Shown here: positions 26,038-34,564 of the stretch, in pieces
How positions within the stretch are numbered: the first letter of the stretch is position 1
Layout: every line of letters starts with the position of its first letter
Origin: an uncultured Eubacteriales bacterium
GTDB taxonomy: Bacteria; Bacillota; Clostridia; Oscillospirales; Oscillospiraceae
Direction: 5' to 3'
Length of the DNA stretch: 64,000 bases
Assembly: GCA_934597725.1 (NCBI GenBank)
Contig: CAKTSK010000005.1
Coordinates: forward strand, 1-64,000
Notes under the pieces: generated by a model
What the model was told of the DNA's origin: nothing
The model's database searches: none
Seen by the model: the letters and a program-made list of their open reading frames with translations, nothing else
Translations under genes and position numbers: made by a program

Positions 26038-26071
26038 AGGATATCCCTTGCCGCTGCGTCAAAGTCAAGGG
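26038..26071 (-). promoter_or_regulatory. MerR-type promoter and operator of the TipAS regulator gene
   Basis: On the minus strand TTGACT (26063-26068) and TATCCT (26038-26043) are 19 bp apart, the over-long spacing that MerR proteins untwist. The dyad CCCTTG (26045-26050) / CAAGGG (26066-26071) brackets the spacer. Confidence 0.7.
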
Positions 26072-26232
26072 GGAAACAGAACTTTTTTCTCTGTTTCGCA
26101 AATTTTTTCGGCTGCAGGCAGAAACAGGACACCCTGTTGTCGCCTTTCTGTGGTATGCTGTCTCTGAGGTGATCCTATGAACCCCTGTTCTGCTCGTTTC
26201 CCCGCCGCCCGGACGGCCCTGGAGGTGCGCCC

Positions 26233-27144
26233 ATGAAACTGGACCGACTCATTGGCATCCTCTCCCTTCTGCTCCAGCGGGAAACCGTCACCACCACGGC
26301 CCTGGCCGAACGGTTTGAGGTCTCCCGCCGGACCATTCAGCGGGACATCGACACCCTCTGCCGGGCGGGGGTCCCCCTGACCACCACCCGGGGGACCGGG
26401 GGCGGCATCGCCATTGTGGACGGGTATCGCATCGACCGCACCCTCCTCACCGCCCCGGAGCTGCAGGCCATCCTGGCCGGGCTGCGGAGCCTGGACAGCG
26501 TCAGCAGCACCCGCCGCTATGCCCAGCTCATGGACAAGCTCTCCGCCGGGACCAGCCAGCTGCTGCCCGGCGGCCCGATCCTCATCGACCTCTCGTCCTG
26601 GTACAAGACCAGTCTGCCGCCCAAGATCGAGTGCATCCGGGCCGCGCTGGAGACCCACCGCACCCTTTCCTTCACCTACTTTTCCCCCAAAGACACCAGC
26701 CAGCGCACGGTGGAGCCTTGCCACCTGGTCTTTCATTGGTCCTCCTGGTATCTCTGGGCCTGGTGCCGGACCCGGGAGGACTACCGGCTGTTCAAGCTCA
26801 CCCGCATAACGGAGCTGGCCGCCGGCGCGCCCTGCGCCCCCCGGACCGCACCGCTGCCCGACCTGGACCCGGACCGACTCTTCCCCGCCGTTCTCCAGGC
26901 GGAGATCCTCTTTGCCCCGGCCTGCCAGTGGCGGCTGGTGGAGGAATACGGGGCGGACAGCTTCACCGTCCGGCCCGATGGCAGACTGCACTTTGTCCGG
27001 GGCTTTCCCGACGAGGAAAGTCTGCTCCACTGGCTGCTGACCTTTGGCGACCAGGCCGAGCTGCTGGCCCCGGCCCCGCTGCGGACCAAGCTGGTCCAGC
27101 TGGCCCAGCGGCTGCTCCAGCGTTACCGCGCTCCCACACCATGA
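26233..27144 (+). CDS. HTH-WYL (YafY-like) transcriptional regulator
   Basis: 303 residues. The N-terminal HTH_11 domain has TTTALAERFEVSRRTIQRDID, followed by GGGIAIVDGYRID. The central WYL domain spans about 140-220 with HWSSWYLWAWC and FKLTRI, and a WCX-like C-terminus completes it. Such proteins sense ligands or nucleic acids through WYL. It heads a tight four-gene run (15, 3 and 51 nt gaps) whose other members are small ligand-binding-like proteins. The promoter is not clear. Confidence 0.88.
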   Translation: MKLDRLIGILSLLLQRETVTTTALAERFEVSRRTIQRDIDTLCRAGVPLTTTRGTGGGIAIVDGYRIDRTLLTAPELQAILAGLRSLDSVSSTRRYAQLMDKLSAGTSQLLPGGPILIDLSSWYKTSLPPKIECIRAALETHRTLSFTYFSPKDTSQRTVEPCHLVFHWSSWYLWAWCRTREDYRLFKLTRITELAAGAPCAPRTAPLPDLDPDRLFPAVLQAEILFAPACQWRLVEEYGADSFTVRPDGRLHFVRGFPDEESLLHWLLTFGDQAELLAPAPLRTKLVQLAQRLLQRYRAPTP

Positions 27145-27159
27145 AAGGAAGAACCCACC

Positions 27160-27477
27160 ATGTCCTCTGATCCCACTCTGGTCTCCTATGTGACCGAACA
27201 ACTGGCCCCGGCGGGTCAGATCCGCGCGAAGAAGATGTTCGGGGACTACGGTCTCTATTGCGATGACCTCTTTTTCGCGGTGTTCTGCGACAACCAGCTC
27301 TTTCTCAAGGCCACGCCCCAAGGGGAGGCCGCCTTTCCTCACCTGCCCAAAGCGCCGCCCTACCCCGGCGCAAAAGATTCCCTCCTGGTGGAGGATCTGG
27401 ATGACCGGGAGCAGCTGTGTGCCCTGGCCCGGCTCACCTGTCAGACCCTGGCAGACCGCCGGAAACGGAGGAAATGA
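27160..27477 (+). CDS. TfoX N-terminal domain protein
   Basis: 105 residues, only the TfoX/Sxy N-terminal domain: IRAKKMFGDYGLYCDDLFFAVFCDNQLFLK. Stand-alone copies like this are common in Firmicutes next to YafY-type regulators and are not shown to control competence. It begins 15 nt after the WYL gene and ends 3 nt before the GyrI-like gene. Confidence 0.85.
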   Translation: MSSDPTLVSYVTEQLAPAGQIRAKKMFGDYGLYCDDLFFAVFCDNQLFLKATPQGEAAFPHLPKAPPYPGAKDSLLVEDLDDREQLCALARLTCQTLADRRKRRK

Positions 27478-27480
27478 CCC

Positions 27481-28101
27481 ATGGCCTTTGACTTCAAAAC
27501 CGCCTGCCCTGCCCTGTACCGGCCCGGCCGCACACCGGAGCTGCTCGCCGTGCCGCCGCTGCGGTTCCTCTCCGTCCAAGGGGAAGGAGACCCAAACCAG
27601 CCCGACGGAGCCTATCAAAAAGCCCTGGCACAGCTTTACACCGTGGCCTATACCCTGAAACACAGCCGCCCAGAGCAGACGCCAGGATATTTTGACTTCG
27701 TGGTGCCGCCGCTGGAAAGCCTGTGGCGGCAGGACGGCGCACCGGACCCCCAGCGCAAGCAGGATTTTTGCTGGCAGGCCCTGCTGCGCCTGCCGGACTT
27801 TGTGACGGAGCAAGTCTTTGCCCGGGCCATCGACACCGCCGCCCGCAAGAAAGGCAAAGACGTGTCGGCAGTCACCCTGTTCTCCTGGGAGGAGGGGCTT
27901 TGTGTGCAGGCGCTGCATCTGGGGCCTTATGAACAGGAAGCAGAGACCTGCCGTCAGATGGTGTCCTATGCCCAGGAAAAGGGCTATGCGCCGGACCTTT
28001 CTCCCACACGCCGCCACCACGAAATTTATCTCAGCGACCCCCGGCGCTGCCTGCCCCACCGCCGGAAAACGATCCTCCGCCTGCCCGTCCGGCCTCTTTG
28101 A
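27481..28101 (+). CDS. GyrI-like small-molecule-binding domain protein
   Basis: 206 residues. The sequence FLSVQGEGDPN, AYQKALAQLYTVAYTLKHS, FDFVVPPLESLW and the C-terminal HHEIYLSDPRR match the GyrI-like (AraC effector-binding-like) family often annotated in clostridial genomes. These proteins bind small hydrophobic or cationic molecules and some hydrolyse them. It begins 3 nt after tfoX-like, so the two are translationally coupled. Confidence 0.85.
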   Translation: MAFDFKTACPALYRPGRTPELLAVPPLRFLSVQGEGDPNQPDGAYQKALAQLYTVAYTLKHSRPEQTPGYFDFVVPPLESLWRQDGAPDPQRKQDFCWQALLRLPDFVTEQVFARAIDTAARKKGKDVSAVTLFSWEEGLCVQALHLGPYEQEAETCRQMVSYAQEKGYAPDLSPTRRHHEIYLSDPRRCLPHRRKTILRLPVRPL

Positions 28102-28152
28102 CAAACGCAGATGCCGCAGCAGAGCACCATAGCAACCCAAGGAAGTGATCCC

Positions 28153-28560
28153 ATGGCCCGTTCCGTTGTAACCTTATCCTTCTCCTGTTCGCCAGAAGCG
28201 CTGTGGCACGTTGTCACCGATCTCACCGACACCGCCTGGCGCAGCGATCTGGTCCGGGTGGACGTGCTCTCTCCCCGGACCTTTGTGGAGATCCCTGTCC
28301 GGGGACACCCGACCCGCTTCACCATCACCGACAGCCAGCCCGGCCGGCGCTGGGCCTTTCAGATGGAGAACGACGCCTTCTCCGGCCAGTGGACGGGCAT
28401 CTTTTCCGCTGCGGCAGAGGGGTCCTGTTTGCAGATGACAGAGGTCGTCCAGGGCAAGCACTGGTGGATGCGTCCCCTGGTCCCCTGCTATCTGCGCCGC
28501 CAGCAGAGGCAGTATGCCCGCGACCTGACCCGGCGGGTGGCGCAGGTATCCCGCCGCTGA
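28153..28560 (+). CDS. SRPBCC-fold protein (polyketide cyclase/START-like)
   Basis: 135 residues from ATG 28153, behind AAGGAAG; the earlier in-frame ATG at 28111 has no ribosome site. The helix-grip fold pattern is visible: SPEALWHVVTDLTDTAWRSD, GHPTRFTITDSQPGRRWAFQ, and a C-terminal helix with RRQQRQYARDLTRRV. The ligand is unknown. It closes the WYL-led operon. Confidence 0.75.
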   Translation: MARSVVTLSFSCSPEALWHVVTDLTDTAWRSDLVRVDVLSPRTFVEIPVRGHPTRFTITDSQPGRRWAFQMENDAFSGQWTGIFSAAAEGSCLQMTEVVQGKHWWMRPLVPCYLRRQQRQYARDLTRRVAQVSRR

Positions 28561-28578
28561 ACGCCGTTCTCCCCACGA

Positions 28579-28625
28579 AACGATCCCCCTGGTTCGCACG
28601 AGAGGCACGAACCAGGGGGATCGTT
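28579..28625. terminator. Hairpin between convergent genes, likely terminator
   Basis: AACGATCCCCCTGGTTCG and CGAACCAGGGGGATCGTT form an 18-bp perfect stem. T-runs are short on both sides, so strength is uncertain. Confidence 0.7.
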
Positions 28626-28664
28626 ATGGGAGGCAGATCGTGCTGCCGTCGTTGCGGAACAGAC

Positions 28665-29693
28665 TCACCAGAGGCCCATCACATGCTGCAGGAGCAGGGA
28701 GACCGCCGTGATGCTCACCCAGCAGGAGAGGCCCAGCAGGATGGGCTTGCCGCCGCTGCGGATCAGCTTCACCACGTTCGTGTTCAGGCCGATGGCCGCC
28801 ATGGCCATGACGATGAAGAACTTGGACAGATCCTTGAGGGGCAGGAAGATCTCGCCCGGCACCCCCGCCGCCGTCGCCACCGTGGTGATGACGCTGGCGC
28901 CGATGAAGAACAGGATGAAGAAGGGGAACACCGACCGCAGGGACACGCCGCCCTGTTCCGTCTCGGCCTTTTTCGCCCGCCGCAGGGCCAGCACCAGGGT
29001 GATGGGGATGATGGCCAGGGTCCGGGTGAGCTTCACCGTCACGGCCTTGTCCAGGGTCTGGCTGCCCAGGTGATACAGGCTGTCCCAGGTGGAGGCCGCC
29101 GCCGTGACCGAAGAGGTATCGTTGACGGCAGTGCCGGCGAAGATGCCGAAGGCTTCCCCGGAGGTGGTGGAGAAGCCGATGGCTCCGCCCAGCGCCGGGA
29201 AGAGCACGGCGGCCAGGATGTTGAACAGGAAGATGACGGAAATGGCCTGGGCCACCTCTTCCTCGTCCGCGTCGATGACCGGCGCAGTGGCGGCAATGGC
29301 GCTGCCGCCGCAGATGGAGGAACCCACTCCGATGAGGGTGGCGATGTTATCGGGCATTTTCAGCAGCCGGTGGAGCAGCCAGGCCACCACCAGAGAGGTG
29401 GCGATGGTGCAGACGATGATGGGCAGCGACTGCCGCCCGGTCTGCAGCACCATGGTCAGGTTCATGCCAAAGCCCAGCAGGACCACGGCGTATTGGAGGA
29501 TCTTCTTGGAGGTAAAGCGGATGCCCGACTCCAGGCCGGACCAGCGCCGGATCACCGGGGCCAGGATCATGCCGATGGCAATGGCAAACACCGGGCCGCC
29601 CACCACCGGCAGCAGCCGGCCCAAGAAGGTGGCCGGCAGGGCCAGCAGGACGCACAGCAGCAGCCCTTTCCAGGTGGTCTTTACCTTGGTCAT
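28665..29693 (-). CDS. YeiH/UPF0324 family putative sulfate exporter
   Basis: 342 residues from ATG 29693, with AAAGGGGG about 9 nt upstream. About ten membrane helices. Family landmarks are KKILQYAVVLLGFGMNL, GVGSSICGGSAIAATAPVI and GIFAGTAVNDTSSVTAA. YeiH proteins are annotated as sulfate or thiosulfate exporters on limited evidence. A LysR gene is divergently transcribed, the usual arrangement for this family, so LysR control is likely. Confidence 0.9.
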   Translation of the reverse strand: MTKVKTTWKGLLLCVLLALPATFLGRLLPVVGGPVFAIAIGMILAPVIRRWSGLESGIRFTSKKILQYAVVLLGFGMNLTMVLQTGRQSLPIIVCTIATSLVVAWLLHRLLKMPDNIATLIGVGSSICGGSAIAATAPVIDADEEEVAQAISVIFLFNILAAVLFPALGGAIGFSTTSGEAFGIFAGTAVNDTSSVTAAASTWDSLYHLGSQTLDKAVTVKLTRTLAIIPITLVLALRRAKKAETEQGGVSLRSVFPFFILFFIGASVITTVATAAGVPGEIFLPLKDLSKFFIVMAMAAIGLNTNVVKLIRSGGKPILLGLSCWVSITAVSLLLQHVMGLW

Positions 29694-29834
29694 CCTCTGC
29701 GCCCCCTTTCCTGTCTGCGGCAGCCCTCCGCAGTCCGATGGGTGAAGCACGCCGTCGTTCTCGTCCGATGCGCCATCGTCTGTCCCTCCTTCTTCTGCCC
29801 CGGTCCGGGGCCAATCTCTTTTTTCTATGGTTGT

Positions 29835-29863
29835 ACCATACCTCTTTTTCTCCATTTTGTAAA
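29835..29863 (-). promoter_or_regulatory. Promoter of the YeiH gene
   Basis: TTTACA (29858-29863) and TATGGT (29835-29840) with a 17-bp spacer on the minus strand. Confidence 0.6.
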
Positions 29864-29866
29864 GTT

Positions 29867-29902
29867 ATAATATTTGATAGATAGATAAAAATATGTTATG
29901 AT
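29867..29902 (+). promoter_or_regulatory. Promoter of the LysR gene overlapped by an AT-rich dyad
   Basis: TTGATA (29874-29879) and TATGAT (29897-29902) are 17 bp apart. The arms ATAATATTT (29867-29875) and AAATATGTTAT (29889-29899) form an imperfect dyad covering the promoter. It is a candidate LysR binding site giving autorepression and control of the divergent exporter. Confidence 0.6.
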
Positions 29903-29931
29903 GGCAACAAAATAAAAAGGAGGTCCTTGCG

Positions 29932-30807
29932 ATGCTGGACTTTCGCCTGGAGACCTTCCTGGCCGTCTGCCGGGAGATGAACTTTACCCGGGCCGCCGAG
30001 GCCCTGAACCTGACCCAGCCGGCGGTGTCCCAGCACATCCGGTATCTGGAGCAGCACTATGGCACGCCCCTGTTTTACCGGGAGCGCAAGCGCCTGACCC
30101 TCACCCCGGCCGGAGAGATCCTGCGGACCTGTCTGGCCTCCCTGCACAACGACAAGAACACCATCCGCAAACGGATGCAGGAGAGCATGGCCGCCAAGAA
30201 GGTCCTCACCTTCGGCGTGACCATGACGGTGGGAGAGTACGCCATCGTCCCGGCCCTGGCCCGGCTGATCAAGGCCCACCCGGACACGGACTTCCACATC
30301 CGCTACGGCAACACCCAGACCCTGCTGGCCGCCCTGGAGGAGGGCAGCATCGACTTTGCCATCGTGGAGGGCTACTTTGACGCCAGCCGCTACCACACCC
30401 GCCTGTACCGCCGGGAGGATTACATCGCCGTGGCGGCGGCAGACCACCGGTTCCGGCAGCCGGTGCGCCGCCTGCGGGACCTGACCGGCGAACGGCTGCT
30501 GGTGCGGGAGCCCGGCTCCGGCACCCGGGCCATCCTGAGCCGGGCCCTGGCCCTGCAAAGCATGTCGCTGCTGGATTTTCACCATCTGGCCGAGATTGAA
30601 AACATCCACACCATCGTCTCCCTGCTGCGCCGGGACTGCGGCATCGCCTTTCTCTACCGGGCCGCCGTGGCCCAGGAGCTGGCCGACGGGGTCCTGCGGC
30701 AGATCCCCCTGGAGGACTTTGCCGTGCAGCACGATTTCACCGGCATCTGGAACCAGGGCAGCATCTTCTCCCAGGAATACGAGGCCATTCTGGACGAGCT
30801 GCGCTGA
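29932..30807 (+). CDS. LysR-family regulator, divergent from YeiH
   Basis: 291 residues. The winged helix (FLAVCREMNFTRAAEALNLTQPAVSQHIRYLE) is followed by a periplasmic-binding-like effector domain from about 90. AAAAGGAGG precedes the start. In related bacteria LysR proteins divergent from YeiH respond to sulfur or cysteine status, but that is inferred from position only. Confidence 0.92.
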   Translation: MLDFRLETFLAVCREMNFTRAAEALNLTQPAVSQHIRYLEQHYGTPLFYRERKRLTLTPAGEILRTCLASLHNDKNTIRKRMQESMAAKKVLTFGVTMTVGEYAIVPALARLIKAHPDTDFHIRYGNTQTLLAALEEGSIDFAIVEGYFDASRYHTRLYRREDYIAVAAADHRFRQPVRRLRDLTGERLLVREPGSGTRAILSRALALQSMSLLDFHHLAEIENIHTIVSLLRRDCGIAFLYRAAVAQELADGVLRQIPLEDFAVQHDFTGIWNQGSIFSQEYEAILDELR

Positions 30808-30814
30808 GGCGCAC

Positions 30815-30848
30815 AAAAAGAGGAGGCTGGCCATGCAGGCCAGCCTCC
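30815..30848 (-). terminator. Intrinsic terminator of hpf (copy 1)
   Basis: GGAGGCTGGCC and GGCCAGCCTCC with loop ATGCA; on the minus strand it is followed by TCTTTTTGTG. It may also stop the convergent lysR transcript. Confidence 0.75.
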
Positions 30849-30924
30849 GCCAGGGATGCGATCGTATGGATTGTGTCTTCCGTTTCTGGGACAGGAAGCT
30901 TGGTTTCAGCGCTGGGAGTGCGGG

Positions 30925-31470
30925 TCAGGTCTTGTCCACCAGGATGCCGTAGCCGCCGTCGTTGCGGCGATAGACCACGGAGAACGCGTCGTCCTTCTCC
31001 TCATTGCGGAAGGCGAAGAAGGAGTGGCCGATCAGATTCATCTGCAGGATGGCTTCCTGCACCGACATGGGGCCAAACTCGAATTCCTTGGAACGGACCA
31101 CCTGATAGGAAGGTTCATCGAAGCGGTCCACTTCGGGGATGAAGATGAGCTCGTCTGCGTCCTTTTCAAAAGCGTCCAGGTTGATGTTCTCTGCCAGCTT
31201 GGTGCGGTGATCTCTCAGCTGGCGACGGATGGAGGAGACGGCGGCGTCGATGGAGACCAGCATATCCGAGGTCTTTTCCACCACACGGAAGATGGTGGAG
31301 CCGGAGAAGATGGTCAGTTCGATGACGTGCTTGCCGTCTTCGGCGCTGAAGACCACCACAGCTTCGGGGTCGCCCCGGAAGAGATGGTCCAGCTCGTTGA
31401 TGCGCTGTTCTGCGTGGGAGTATACACGATCAGGAACGGTCATGTTCTTGTTGGAAAATTGGATCTTCAT
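30925..31470 (-). CDS. hpf: Ribosome hibernation-promoting factor, long form (copy 1)
   Basis: 181 residues from ATG 31470, with AAAGGAG 8 nt upstream. The N-terminal HPF/YfiA domain (KIQFSNKNMTVPDRVYSHAEQRINEL) and the C-terminal dimerisation domain (SVQEAILQMNLIGHSFFAFRN, then VVYRRNDGGYGILV) make it a long HPF, which drives 100S ribosome dimers in stationary phase. A second long HPF is encoded at 50547-51089 with about the same layout. The linker here (ELIFIPEVDRFDE) differs most between the two copies. Confidence 0.95.
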   Translation of the reverse strand: MKIQFSNKNMTVPDRVYSHAEQRINELDHLFRGDPEAVVVFSAEDGKHVIELTIFSGSTIFRVVEKTSDMLVSIDAAVSSIRRQLRDHRTKLAENINLDAFEKDADELIFIPEVDRFDEPSYQVVRSKEFEFGPMSVQEAILQMNLIGHSFFAFRNEEKDDAFSVVYRRNDGGYGILVDKT

Positions 31471-31582
31471 AACGACTACTCCTTTCAAGCGCCTGACTCA
31501 GCGTTGGCGAACACCCGTGGGGTTCTCACGCGCTGAAACAGCTGATTCCGATAACTAACACTTCCTTCCTATCACTATCGGT

Positions 31583-31610
31583 ATTATAGCACACTTTTCC
31601 AATTTTGCAA
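31583..31610 (-). promoter_or_regulatory. Sigma-A promoter of hpf (copy 1)
   Basis: TTGCAA (31605-31610) and TATAAT (31583-31588) with a 16-bp spacer on the minus strand, about 105 nt before the start. The leader can form a small hairpin but matches no known RNA element. Confidence 0.65.
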
Positions 31611-31704
31611 ATACTTTTTTCGTCTTTTTTGTAGATTTCCTAAAAACTATTTTCTGCTGCAACAAAACGCCTGCCAAAGCCGCCCGGTCCCCGCAAGGGA
31701 GCCG

Positions 31705-31757
31705 GGCAAAAAACGCGCCTGTCTCTGCGGGGATCTCTCCCGCAGAGACAGGCGCGC
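31705..31757 (-). terminator. Terminator of the ABC-importer/SLH operon
   Basis: GCGCCTGTCTCTGCGGG and CCCGCAGAGACAGGCGC form a 17-bp stem; TTTTTT follows on the minus strand (A-run 31708-31713). Confidence 0.92.
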
Positions 31758-31774
31758 GCTTTCTGGCAGCAGGG

Positions 31775-32830
31775 TCAGAACAGCCCCTGATAGCCGTCGA
31801 TATAGTAGTCCATCACCACCAGCTCCTCCACCTCGGTCCCGTCCTCCAGGGCGCCGGTGCCGCGGAGCTTGAAGGTCAGCACGGGGTAGGTCACCCCGTT
31901 GGCCTGCACCGTTTCCGTGGCGCGCTCCTTGGCCTTGGCCTCGTCAAAGGTCAGGCGGACCAGGGCAAAGGCGCCGGGCAGCGCCACGGTCTGCTCCTCT
32001 TTGTCGCTGACCTTCTGGCAGTGCTTCTTCACGGCCTCCGGGGTCTCCCAGCCCTCCAGGGTGCAGGGCAGGCCGTTGACCGTGGCCTGGGTCACCCGGA
32101 ACCTGGTATAGGTCTCCGGGCTGTCCTTCTCCGCAGCAAAGGAAAAGAACAGGTTGTCCTTGCGGCTGGTGACGCAGTCCTCCCGCCACAGGCAGCGGCT
32201 GGCCGGGTCGGTATAGCCCTGCTGGGCCAGCCGGTCGGCCAGGGTCTGCTCGGTCCCTTTGGACACCGCCGACAGGGCCTTCCGGGACAGCCAGGCCACA
32301 TCCCCCCGGTCAAAGGCCGTGGTCTCGGCCCCATACTCCCCCTGGGTGATGCCCAGGGCGTCCGAGAGTACCCAGGGGGTCTCCCAGGAGAAGTCTGTCT
32401 GGGAGTCATACCCCAGGGCCCGCAGCACAAAGGTCAGGTATTCCCGGGGCTGCAGGGGGCTGTCCGGCACGAACCGGGTGGGGCTTTTGCCGTCGGTGAG
32501 GCCGGCCTCATAGGCATAGCCCACATAGGGGGCCGCCCAGTCGGGCACATCCTCGAAGGGGGTGTGCCAGGTCCCCTCCTGGGCTTGCTTCTCCTGGCCC
32601 AGCAGGCGCACCAGCATGGTCACGCCCTGGGCACGGTTGGGGGTCTTTTCCAGGTCAAAGACCGGAAATCCTTCTTCGTCGGTGCCGGTCCCCTGGAACA
32701 GGCCCATCCGGTAGAGCTGCCAGGCTGCGTCCTCCTCCTCCACCGCCGGGGCGGCCAGGGCGGGTACGGTCAGGCTCAGGCTCAGAAGCAGGGCCAGCAG
32801 GCCCGCCAGACATTTTTTGCTTGTTTGCAT
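31775..32830 (-). CDS. Secreted protein with S-layer homology (SLH) domains
   Basis: 351 residues. Signal peptide MQTSKKCLAGLLALLLSLSLTVPALA, then SLH-like repeats: NRAQGVTMLVRLLG, FEDVPDWAAPYVGYAYEAGLTDG and FVPDSPLQPREYLTFVLRALGYD. SLH modules anchor proteins to secondary cell-wall polymers. The C-terminal third (about 215-351) is of unknown fold. It is the last gene of the importer operon, 28 nt after a binding-protein gene, which is an odd partner. Confidence 0.85.
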   Translation of the reverse strand: MQTSKKCLAGLLALLLSLSLTVPALAAPAVEEEDAAWQLYRMGLFQGTGTDEEGFPVFDLEKTPNRAQGVTMLVRLLGQEKQAQEGTWHTPFEDVPDWAAPYVGYAYEAGLTDGKSPTRFVPDSPLQPREYLTFVLRALGYDSQTDFSWETPWVLSDALGITQGEYGAETTAFDRGDVAWLSRKALSAVSKGTEQTLADRLAQQGYTDPASRCLWREDCVTSRKDNLFFSFAAEKDSPETYTRFRVTQATVNGLPCTLEGWETPEAVKKHCQKVSDKEEQTVALPGAFALVRLTFDEAKAKERATETVQANGVTYPVLTFKLRGTGALEDGTEVEELVVMDYYIDGYQGLF

Positions 32831-32857
32831 GGGTGTTCTCCTCTGCCGCCGGAACGG

Positions 32858-33913
32858 TTACTGGGCGCGGTCCAGAGACTGCCAGGCGTTGTCCAGGAAG
32901 CTCTCGTCGTAGATCTTGTCCGACGTGGTGTCCTGGGTGATGCCGCCGGCCAGCTTGGTCAGCTTGAGGGCCGCCTGGAAGCCGGTGTCGGTGTGGTAGC
33001 CGGTGTAGTTGGCCACCTGATGCTCCTTGTCGTACTGGGCGTCGTAGAGCAGCTCCTCCTGGGCGCCGTCGAACAGGGGCAGCATCTTTTCCGCGATCTC
33101 CTCGGGGGTGGCCTGCTCCATCCACTGCATGGCCTTGACCATGGCGTTGACGGCCTTCTGGATCAGCTCCGGGTCGGACTGGATCAGCTCATCAGAGGCA
33201 ATGACCGTAAAGAGTTCATACGTGGGCGAACCGATAATTTTTTCGATCTCTGCCTCGTTGGTCCCGTCTACAATGACTACACCGCCCTGATCTGCCAGCT
33301 TCTTTGCCGACCAGGGGTTGGCAGATACCGCCGCCTGAAGCTCACCGCTCTCAATGGCAGCGGCATACCCTGCACTGGCCATCGTAGTCACATTCACATC
33401 TGCGGCAGGGTCCATTCCCGCAGAGGCGATGCAAGCCTTGGCAAACGAATACGGCCCGCTGTTGGTGCTCTGTCCTCCGGCCACAGTCTGCCCTTTCAGA
33501 GACTCAATGGTCGCATACTTCTCACTGGCCCCCACCAGCTGATAGGGATACTTTTGCGTGGAAGAAAGCACGACCTTACACCCCTGGCCGGATTCATTGA
33601 CCATGAGCGCCGTTTCAATGCCCTTCAAGCAGAACTGCGCCTCTCCGGCCAGCACCGGCGCTGTCGCGTCGCCGCCCTTGATGGTCTGGAACTCTGCGTC
33701 CAGCCCTTCCTCGGCAAAGTAGCCCAGGGTCTGGGCCAGATAGGCAGGGGCCCAGTGGTAGCCGCGCACCTGCTCGGTGATGACGATTTTTTGCAGCTTC
33801 TCCTGGTCGGCGGTGTCGCCGTCCTCTTTCGGGGCGGACTCGGTCTGGCCGCAGCCGGCCAGCAGGCCCAGGGCCATGGTCATGGCCAGCAGACAGGCAA
33901 GTAATTTTTTCAT
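32858..33913 (-). CDS. NitT/TauT-type ABC substrate-binding lipoprotein (copy 1, mosaic)
   Basis: 351 residues with lipobox LLAGC (C21). The NMT1/SsuA-like fold shows in YHWAPAYLAQTLGYFAEEGLDAEF and KGGDATAPVLAGEAQFCL. It is roughly 85% identical by eye to the copy at 34565-35623. The nucleotide sequence of both ends is nearly the same as the other copy. The middle (about 33195-33670) has many synonymous differences and lower GC, suggesting gene conversion or import of a divergent segment. It presents an unknown small organic substrate to the permease encoded upstream in the operon. Confidence 0.9.
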   Translation of the reverse strand: MKKLLACLLAMTMALGLLAGCGQTESAPKEDGDTADQEKLQKIVITEQVRGYHWAPAYLAQTLGYFAEEGLDAEFQTIKGGDATAPVLAGEAQFCLKGIETALMVNESGQGCKVVLSSTQKYPYQLVGASEKYATIESLKGQTVAGGQSTNSGPYSFAKACIASAGMDPAADVNVTTMASAGYAAAIESGELQAAVSANPWSAKKLADQGGVVIVDGTNEAEIEKIIGSPTYELFTVIASDELIQSDPELIQKAVNAMVKAMQWMEQATPEEIAEKMLPLFDGAQEELLYDAQYDKEHQVANYTGYHTDTGFQAALKLTKLAGGITQDTTSDKIYDESFLDNAWQSLDRAQ

Positions 33914-33944
33914 ACGGATTCTCCTTTTTTCGTTCCGGGGCCGT

Positions 33945-34505
33945 TCAGAATGCCCCCAAATGTTCCAGCAGGATCTTGCACCCCAGCAGAATCAGAATCC
34001 CACCGCCTAAGACCTCGGCCTTGGCCCGGTACCGGGTCCCGCACAGGCTGCCCAGCTTCACACCCAGGGCAGAGAGCAGGAAGGTCACTGCGGCAATGAA
34101 CGTCACCGCCGGCAGGATGTCCACCGCCAGAAAGGCAAAGGTGATGCCCACCGCCAGGGCGTCGATGCTGGTGGCCAGGGCCATGGCCAGCATGATCCCC
34201 GCAGCCAGGGAGGCATCGGTCCCTTCGCTCTCCTCCTGGCGGGCCTCCCGGAGCATGTTGATCCCCAGGACCACCAGCAGGGCAAAGGCGATCCAATGGT
34301 CCACCGCCGCGATGTACCCGGCAAAGCGGGAGCCCAGGAACCAGCCCGCCAGCGGCATCAGCCCCTGGAACCCGCCGAACCACAGGCCCACGACCGCCGC
34401 GCGGCCCGGGGTGACCCGGTCCATGGCCAGGCCCTTACAGATGGACACCGCAAAGGCATCCATGGATAACCCCACCGCCAGCAGGGTCAGTTCCAGCAAT
34501 CCCAT
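33945..34505 (-). CDS. mntP: Manganese efflux pump MntP
   Basis: 186 residues, six helices. The paired family motifs are GLSMDAFAVSICKG near residue 12 and ATSIDALAVGITF near 110, each with the functional aspartate. MntP exports Mn2+ to avoid toxicity. Only 59 nt separate it from the preceding binding-protein gene, with no room for a yybP-ykoY manganese riboswitch. It is therefore co-transcribed with the importer, an unexpected setting. GGGAGGGATGTG precedes the start. Confidence 0.93.
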   Translation of the reverse strand: MGLLELTLLAVGLSMDAFAVSICKGLAMDRVTPGRAAVVGLWFGGFQGLMPLAGWFLGSRFAGYIAAVDHWIAFALLVVLGINMLREARQEESEGTDASLAAGIMLAMALATSIDALAVGITFAFLAVDILPAVTFIAAVTFLLSALGVKLGSLCGTRYRAKAEVLGGGILILLGCKILLEHLGAF

Positions 34506-34564
34506 CGGTCACATCCCTCCCGGGGTCACCCTATGCCTGGGCGGCAGCCGGTATGTCTCGTCGC

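Noticed and set aside
34506..34564. Manganese (yybP-ykoY) riboswitch before mntP
   Set aside because: Only 59 nt are available and no conserved elements are visible.
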